Part shown: in pieces, positions 57,831-64,000 of the stretch | How positions within the stretch are numbered: position 1 is the first letter of the stretch | How the letters are laid out: each line of letters begins with the position of its first letter | From: Cordilura impudica | Taxonomy: Eukaryota > Arthropoda > Insecta > Diptera > Scathophagidae | DNA length: 64,000 nt | Reading direction: 5' to 3' | NCBI GenBank assembly: GCA_963682025.1 | Contig: OY821520.1 | Coordinates: 235,153,530 to 235,217,529, forward strand | The notes under the pieces: model-generated | Told to the model about the DNA's origin: nothing | The model's input: the letters and a program-made list of their open reading frames with translations, nothing else | Databases searched by the model: none | Made by a program: the position numbers and the translations under genes

Positions 57831-58016
57831 ACTATCATAATCTATATTGTGAAATATTTAATTATTAAACTGTATTTTTCTTGAGTGATATAAAGTTTTA
57901 TCAAGTTAAGCAAATTCAATTTAAAAAAATAGTGATTCGCTAAGAAAACTTATTCATAACCTCAATACTGCTGCAAACGTGTTTGTTTCTTACTTGCATA
58001 ATTACTTCAAATTGTA
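57831..58016 (+). other. Junction between the old LINE and the 5' UTR of the young LINE
   Basis: The boundary cannot be fixed. Neither side shows an obvious target duplication of the sequence after the 3' tail (GTTGTAGCAAAG). Confidence 0.35.
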
Positions 58017-59071
58017 ATGTCTCCGAATGATATGATTTGTGCGCTTGATTCATGTGGTAAATCGTTCACTAAAACTAAAGGAGGAATAAATTGTCACTCC
58101 TGCTCTAAATGGTCTCATCCTGCTTGTGTGGATATTGCTGCAGAACAACTTAGTGCCATATCTAAAAGTAAAGGGTGTCTTTTGTTCATATGCGATTCCT
58201 GTTTGGTGGCACCTATAAATTCCGACACAGGATTGGCAGCACTATGCGACGATTTACGCAAAGGACTCGCGGATATACAAAATAAGTTTGATGTTATTTT
58301 GTCTGAGCTTAAGCAGGAAATTGGCAATAGGCTTAAGGATCTTAGAATTGATATCGACAATTGCAGTAAAACTATTAGTCACGTTGATTCCTCAACAGCG
58401 AAGAAGATCAAAGTCCTTGAAGACCAAAATGAAATCCTCCATAAGGAATCAGAATTGATATCGACAATTGCAGTAAAACTATTAGTCACGTTGATTCCTC
58501 AACAGCTAAGAAGATCAAAGTCCTTGAAGACCAAAATGAAATCCTCCCAAGGAATCAGGAAAACATCGATTTCATTGTTTTTGATATTTTTAAAGAACTT
58601 CATGTAGCTGTTGATGTCACGGATCTAAGTATGTGCACCTTCATCAACAATGGCTGTTCATTGCTTGTGAAGCTAAATTCTGTCACCAAAAGGGATCTTG
58701 TCATGAGTAAATACTTCAACTACATTAAATCTAAGCCATCTACTTTCGTTAAAATTGAGACTGGCTCTGGAAAGGAGAATGTTATCAACAAGCGACTGTT
58801 TCTAAATGATCATTTATCAGCTCTAGCACAAAGAATCTGCTTTCTTTGTCGTAATCTTCGCAGAGGAAGAAAAATTCTCAAATTTCGGCTACTCAGCTCC
58901 GAGATCCCAAGAGTCAAAATCACCTTTATGGATCAATCTACTGACGTTTTTGATTTTGCTGGGTTGCATTCTTCTTTTGATTTTCCTAATTTGGCTTCGA
59001 GAAATATTGCAACTTCTGATGATCAACGGAACATTGATCGCAATGCTGAAATAAGTTTAATTATTTCGTAA
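58017..59071 (+). pseudogene. LINE ORF1 with N-terminal PHD finger
   Basis: ATG at 58017. ICALDSCGKSFTKTKGGINC, HSCSKWSHPACVDI and LLFICDSCL give the Cys4-His-Cys3 spacing of a PHD finger (residues ~8-63). A coiled-coil-like stretch follows (DLRKGLADIQNKFDVILSEL). A 107 bp tandem duplication (58344-58450 and 58451-58557) then shifts the frame and ends it at 58607. The C-terminal half reopens at about 58600: MCTFINNGCSLLVKLNSVTK, RLFLNDHLSALAQRICFLCR and IPRVKITFMDQSTDVFDFAG, ending at 59071. ORF1 proteins coat LINE RNA; PHD fingers occur in ORF1 of CR1-like elements. Apart from the duplication and resulting shift the protein looks intact. Confidence 0.78.
58344..58557 (+). repeat. 107 bp tandem duplication inside LINE ORF1
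   Basis: AGAATTGATATCGACAATTG starts at 58344 and 58451. The two units differ at a few positions only (CAGCGAAG against CAGCTAAG; CTCCATAAGG against CTCCCAAGG). Since 107 is not a multiple of three it breaks the frame. Confidence 0.88.
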
Positions 59072-59366
59072 TTTATAATGTATATCATATATATTTTAAT
59101 TTTTGATGGGTTTAAGCCTTTGTGATGAACGATTAAGTATTTCACCTTTCCTAATACTTTTAATTTAACGTATAATCTGTATTATTGTGAATTAATTAGC
59201 CTGTTTTAGTTTTGATAAATTTTTTATTTTCATATTTACATATTTTGAATTCTTAGCATATATTTGCCGTTTATATGAATCCTTTGATCGACAATCTTGT
59301 TGTTATAGTTAATGACAATAGTTGTTTTTAGAAGGTGCTTCTTAAACTTAAGTAACTGTTTAAAGA
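59072..59366 (+). other. Spacer between LINE ORF1 and ORF2
   Basis: AT-rich inter-ORF region. The first residues of the endonuclease probably lie at its end but are not readable in frame. Confidence 0.45.
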
Positions 59367-62300
59367 TTGGTTCAAAGCCTTAGGCCTTCATTAAGAACCT
59401 CTAAATTTGATGAATTTAAACTAATACTTAAAGATTCGTTGGTTGATATTTTAGCAGTTTCCGAAACATGGTTGAAGTCTTACAATTCTGATAGTTCCAT
59501 CGCTGTACCTCACTACTATGTTGTTAGAAATGATCGTGAAGATACTATTCGGGCTGGTGGTGTAGCTTTCTTTATCCGTGAAGGAATTAGGACTAAAGTA
59601 GTTAAAAGAATATCCAATCCGCAATTATTTGAATGTCTTTTTATTGAAGTGGTTTCTGGTGTTGCGAAAACATTAGTAGGTGTCATATATTCTCCCCATG
59701 GGAAAATTCGTCAATTAGACACTATATTAGGTGACTTGTGTTGTCGTTATGAGAACTCTGTTTTCATAGGTGATTTTAATAATAACTTATACGATAGGTC
59801 TAAAGCTGATTTAGTTAGGAACTTGTGTCTTAGTACTAATTTATCATATGTTCACAATTCAATGCCCACACACTTTGATAAGCAATACTGCTCCACTTCA
59901 TTAATTGATTATACATTAGTTAGTGATATTGATTCAGTTAAGTGCTCTGGTCAGTTCTTGGCTCCTTCTCTTACACTTCACTCTTTTATATATGTTTGTA
60001 TTGACATCCCTGTTCAAATTACAAAACAAGTTATTGAGTATAAGGATTATGGTTCCATAAACTGGACTTGGCTCGAGAACACTATTATCTCTGAGGAATG
60101 GCATGAAATTTTTGCATCTAGCAATGCATCTCTTCAATTAAATAAATTTGATGCGCTTTTGCGCAAACTGCACAATTCTGTGCCTGTCTGGGTTAAACGT
60201 TTATATAATGATACTAATTTCTGTGACATAGCCGAAGTAAAAATTGCTAGGGATATTAAGGATTATGCTTTTAAAGACTACAAAGAAAACTTAAATAACG
60301 ATTGTTGGAGAATTTACTGCAAGCATCGAAACAAGGTTAAAAGCATATTAAGGAAACACAAGACAAACTACTGGTCTGCCAAATTTAGTAATTGTAGCTG
60401 TACAGAAATGTGGAAAGTCCTTAAAAATCTGCGCCCAAATAATACAAATTGCTCTGTCGATCAATGTGATCCAGAAATTTTAAATAACCACTTTCTTGCC
60501 ACACTAAATCCATCTGTTGATATGTTACCTAATTTTCATAATTTTTCAGACCTGGGTTTTTCCTTTAGGTGCATTGATCATGTTGAACTGTTTCATACAA
60601 TTTCACTTGTCAAATCTAACGCGTTGGGTTCAGATGGGATTCCAATTAAATTTGTTAGGATAATATACCCATATATTGAAAAATATCTCCTCTTTATTTT
60701 TAATACCATTCTGACCACTTCCCATTTCCCTGACTTATGGAAAACTTCAAGAATTGTGCCAATAAAGAAAAAAATCATGTGAGTCCGATCACAGGGAAGA
60801 TGTGTAAACATCTAGTAATTAAAGATTTTTTCATTTTTTAAAATCAAATAGAAAGCGTCATCTATGTATCACTTATAGCAAAAACTGTTTCGGCCAATTC
60901 AACAAACCTTTGCTGTAAAACGTTAAAAATATCCCAATATAAACGTATATAAGTGATACATAGATGACGCTTTTAAAAAAGTGGCATAAAAAAACAATGT
61001 TATATCATAATTTTTTCATCAATACAATCATAAGTCACACAGCCTTATCTGCTTCAGCTCACACCGATATGAGTTACGCTGTTTTTGTGATTGTATTGTG
61101 AAATAGAAATTTACCCCCCTGCGCGTATAGATGTTTACACATCAAAAAAGTGGCGCCTCCAGTTTGGACAACTTCAGGCCTATTAGTATCCTTTGCTGTC
61201 TATCGAAGGCATTTGAGCTAATTTTAAAGAATCAAATAATTGAATATTTAAACAATGGTAAATTGCTTAGTGATTGTCATTTTGGCTTTAGATCTGGTCT
61301 TAGTACTTCTTCTTTACTTCTCAGTTTGACTGAAAATGTTCGTAAAAATTTTAATAGAAAATTGGTTTCAACCTTGATTTCACTTGATCTAAGCAAAGCA
61401 TTTGATACAGTGAATCATAATGTTTTAACAGATAAGCTTTCTGCCGAATTTGGTTTCTCCTCTTCTTCTTGTAAATTATTGCATTCTTACTTTGCTAATC
61501 GTCGACAGTATGTCGGTGTAAGTAAAAGCTCTTCGTCCATTAGGCTGTGTTCTAGTGGAGTGCCTCAGGGTTCTATACTTGGCCCTTTGTTATTTTTAAT
61601 GTATCTAAATGACTTTATTGAGTGTATTGGTCCCTCACAGTGTAAGACTTTTCTATTTGCAGATGACATTAACCTATTGTTTACTGGTGATAAACAGTTT
61701 TTAGACTGTCATGAAGCAAACATTAATTATATTTGATCTCTTGTTTCCACATGGGCGGTTCGTAATAAGCTTGATTTTAACCCTAGCAAAACTAAGGCCC
61801 TAATTTTTGGTTCTACTGCGAATGTTCTTCACACTTTAAAAGCATCCACTTTGATGGTGTCCATGTTCCAATTGTAGATTCCCTCAAATGTTTGGGTGTT
61901 ACTCTTGATAGTGGTCCCAATTTTGGAAACCATATTTCTGCGGTTTCGGCGAAAGTGGGTATGTCTCTTCGATTACTCCATAATCTTGACTGTTTTCTGC
62001 CAGTAAATTCATTCACATTCTTTATTGCTTAGATGTTTATTGTGGAACAAATAAAACAAATTTAAAGCGTTTGCGTTTAATTTTTAATCGAATATTGAGG
62101 TATATTTTCGGCCTTAAAATCTCTGATCCGGTATCTAATTACTCTTATAATTTTATACATTGCTCTTTTCAAAGCTTTATAAAAATTAGAACCCTGCTAG
62201 CTTTTCACCATCTAATGGCCTCGCGTGAACCCAAGGATACTTTTGACTCCTTCAAGTTCTCACGATCTTCAAGACACCCTGAAATAATTCTTCCGAGGAT

Positions 62301-62442
62301 TTCTACCTCCGTTTTTGAAAAATCATTCCACATAAGAGCGTCCAGACTTTGGAATGGGCTTCCCGTGAATCTGAAAAGTTTAAGTTATACGGCATCCGTC
62401 ATGAAACATAAGTACTTGGAGTATTTCGATATTAATCATTAA
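59367..62442 (+). pseudogene. LINE ORF2: AP endonuclease plus reverse transcriptase, broken
   Basis: Endonuclease: VDILAVSETWLKSYN, FIGDFNNNLYD and TSLIDYTLVSD. The usual final SDH motif reads TLH (APSLTLHSFIYV), so one key Asp seems lost. RT: SNALGSDGIPIKFV, FPDLWKTSRIVPIKKK, then a MITE (60774-61143), then SLDNFRPISILCCLSKAFEL, CHFGFRSGLSTSSLLLSLTE, LDLSKAFDTVNHNVL (motif A), GVPQGSILGPLLFLMYLND and FADDINLLF (motif C). Breaks after that: TGA near 61734, a frameshift near 61850 and a stop near 62030. The end reads NRILRYIFGLKISDPVSNYS and LWNGLPVNLKSLSYTAS, stopping at 62442. No clear ATG is seen at the start. The enzyme nicks DNA and copies its RNA at the nick; this copy cannot. Confidence 0.85.
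60774..61143. mobile_element. MITE inserted in the LINE reverse transcriptase
   Basis: The RT reads PIKKK up to 60773 and resumes AAAAAAGTGGCGCC (KSGASS) at 61144. Between lie GATGTGTAAACATCT (60799) and its exact reverse complement (61129). An inner pair TCATCTATGTATCACTTATA (60858) is also inverted exactly near 60948. Insertion was in an A-run, so the target duplication is unclear. Confidence 0.78.
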
Positions 62443-62604
62443 CTTAACAAAGGATTGTTATTTATTTTTCTTCAAATTAAGTATTATTTTTATTCTTTAA
62501 TTCTACCTTGTTTTAGCTTACTGTTCAATATTATTATTAAATGTATTAGTCGTATATGGCTCTGTGGGCTCGATTAAATAAATAAATAAATAAATAAGTT
62601 GTAG

Positions 62605-63350
62605 CAAAGAAATTCGCGAACATATTGCAAATCAATGCATCATCATCAGCAATACAGGATCCTAAATTTAAGATATTTCGGATAATCAGAAGCTCGACGT
62701 TTAGAATTGATAAATTTATAAAACGATTTAGGGTTAGATTTAATTTTTGTTGTCATACGGGCTATATAGTATCATATGTCAATTTATTAGTAATAATGTA
62801 TTCGGAGCGTGCGATAGAGTAATTTGTAAAATCAGTTGATGCGCCAGACTTTTTATATTGTAAATTTTTTTTTCTATTTTTAGCATTGGTTAAAAATTTA
62901 TTATTCCATGGTGGGCCATTATTATCGCGATTAATTAATTTTGGAACAGTTTCCGAGATGAAGTGGTGTAATATTGAGTAAAAGTTAGAAACAATATTAT
63001 CAAAATTATTTCCAGAGATTATAGTGTTCCAATTGACATTAGATAATAAATATATTAAGTTTAATATAATTTGTACGACGAAAGCAGTAGACTTTTTAGA
63101 GATAAATTTTTTTTATTTTTAAAGGATGTGTTGATTTATTAGAAAGTGGATAAATTTCAAGCAATTCCAAAAGTCTCCCACAAGCATTGTGTACATGTTA
63201 ACTTTGAAGAGATCACAGCCAACCATTGATTGAATAAATTCATTTGATACAGTCGAAATTAAATAATTAAGTTCCAAATACCACAAATAAATCGGATGGT
63301 TTAAATTGTTGCATAGCGGAAATTATTTTAGATGTAGAAAAATTTAAATT
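62605..63350 (-). pseudogene. Upstream part of the older LINE (endonuclease-RT linker)
   Basis: Minus strand: NWNTIISGNNFDNIVSNFYS, ILHHFISETVPKLINRDNNG, PPWNNKFLTNAKNRKKNLQY and, after shifts, FYKFINSKRRASDYPK-like text, then DDDALICNMFANFFATT. The NNGPPWNNKFL block is characteristic of the segment between endonuclease and RT in many insect LINEs. The next part of this LINE is at 57830-56280. Confidence 0.7.
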
Positions 63351-63834
63351 TTGGCTGCGTGACGTGATGGCTTATTTTTATTTTATCATTCTTGGTAGTT
63401 GTTATTGTAGCTAATTAGTGTGCTTTTTATTAGAGATAGTTAAAAATTACTCACTTACACTCACAAAAAAAATTTATCTGGTTTACTCACAACGAATAAA
63501 ATTTTTCGCTTATATTCATACTACAATGACATCGCGAGCCTGAATTTTACTAACGAGCACGTAATTATCTCGTAGATAGTTAATGATTATTTAACTAAAG
63601 CTTAATGCATAAATTATTAAAGCTTATTGCATATTGGAATCTACAAACAAGGATTTCGAAAGTTATAGGGAACACTTTTCGCGTTTTCAAGTTCCGATCC
63701 ATTCATAACAAGCATGAATAATAGTGGTAAAAAGAAAATGGAGCAAATGCCACAAGCAGTAATCTTCATTCATCTCAGAACTCAACACTACTGAAGAGGA
63801 AGCTCGAGTTAGGAGGATTAAATTTTCAAAATAG
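63351..63834. other. Unassigned sequence
   Basis: May include more of the old LINE near 63350. Otherwise no coding or repeat pattern was recognised. Confidence 0.35.
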
Positions 63835-63990
63835 CGGTCCACTCTGATGGTGTTTTTTTTGTTTGTTTTTCAATCCTGTCCCTGGAGACCTTTTTGTTGT
63901 TACATGGTTGCATCCTATACGTCGGGCAATCTCCCTAGACGAATAGTTCTCCATCCTTAACGTCGTTATCGAACTTTTTTCGTCCCAACT
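63835..63990 (-). pseudogene. N-terminal fragment of a Tc1-like transposase
   Basis: The minus strand reads LGRKKFDNDVKDGELFV, then in another frame MENYSSREIARRIGCNHVTT. The YSSREIARRIG helix-turn-helix is typical of Tc1/Tc3 DNA-binding domains. It is frameshifted and lacks the catalytic part within the window. Confidence 0.5.
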
Positions 63991-64000
63991 TGTTTCATAT

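Larger units (their letters stand above)
58017..62600 (+). mobile_element. CR1/Jockey-like LINE, nearly full length
   Basis: Two ORFs in the usual order: ORF1 with PHD finger, ORF2 with endonuclease and RT, no RNase H. A 3' tail of TAAATAAATAAATAAATAAA lies at 62574-62598. It sits in opposite orientation inside an older LINE, whose pieces resume on each side. Interrupted by a ~370 bp MITE in the RT. Confidence 0.8.

Overview
This is nuclear DNA from an insect, most likely a higher (schizophoran) fly. It is very AT-rich, the introns I could place in genes and transposases are about 60-100 bp, and it is full of dispersed repeats that open with TATACCC and carry GTCC/GTCT microsatellites, like the mini-me/DINE-1 (Helentron) repeats of flies. 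I found no tRNA, rRNA, CRISPR or bacterial-type operon. Host genes are few. One is a two-exon, cysteine-rich gene of unknown function at the left edge (127-753, minus). The other is a TLC-domain membrane protein gene (plus; exons 6723-7248, 7322-7648 and 29950-30087; its first exon was not found). A possible first exon of a third gene, an ATG directly followed by a splice donor, lies near 45791.

Almost everything else is mobile DNA, much of it nested. The 22.3 kb second visible intron of the TLC gene holds (i) a decayed DNA element with CACTGTGG ends (from 9551) carrying a broken gene of a widespread uncharacterised insect family; (ii) inside that element, a 3.75 kb Transib transposon (9645-13399), the RAG1-related superfamily, with a CACAGTG terminus and a CGGCG target duplication, and a separate Helentron-like insertion; a second host-element copy at 2869-3460 preserves both sites empty; (iii) a giant palindrome (16825-24745) with arms over 3 kb, whose centre was later split by a LINE and a Helentron-like repeat and whose arms have each gained their own MITEs.

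Right of the TLC gene lies an AT-rich satellite (30900-36060) with local three-unit higher-order structure, split by a near-intact Tigger/pogo element (33469-35653) that keeps a 62 bp intron. Then come a piggyBac (38290-40939, TTAA duplication), more Helentron-like copies, several MITEs, a composite LINE insertion flanked by a 14 bp duplication, a 21 bp minisatellite, a Tc1 element with IR/DR ends and only a few defects (50136-51727), further LINE fragments, and a CR1/Jockey-like LINE with a PHD-finger ORF1 (58017-62600) inserted into an older antisense LINE that has an RNase H domain. Because copies exist with and without insertions, the order of many events can be read from this window alone.

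All calls rest on translating and comparing the sequence by eye. No database search was run, and family names are recalled from conserved motifs. The strongest candidates for something under-described are the CACTGTGG element with its uncharacterised gene and the giant palindrome.
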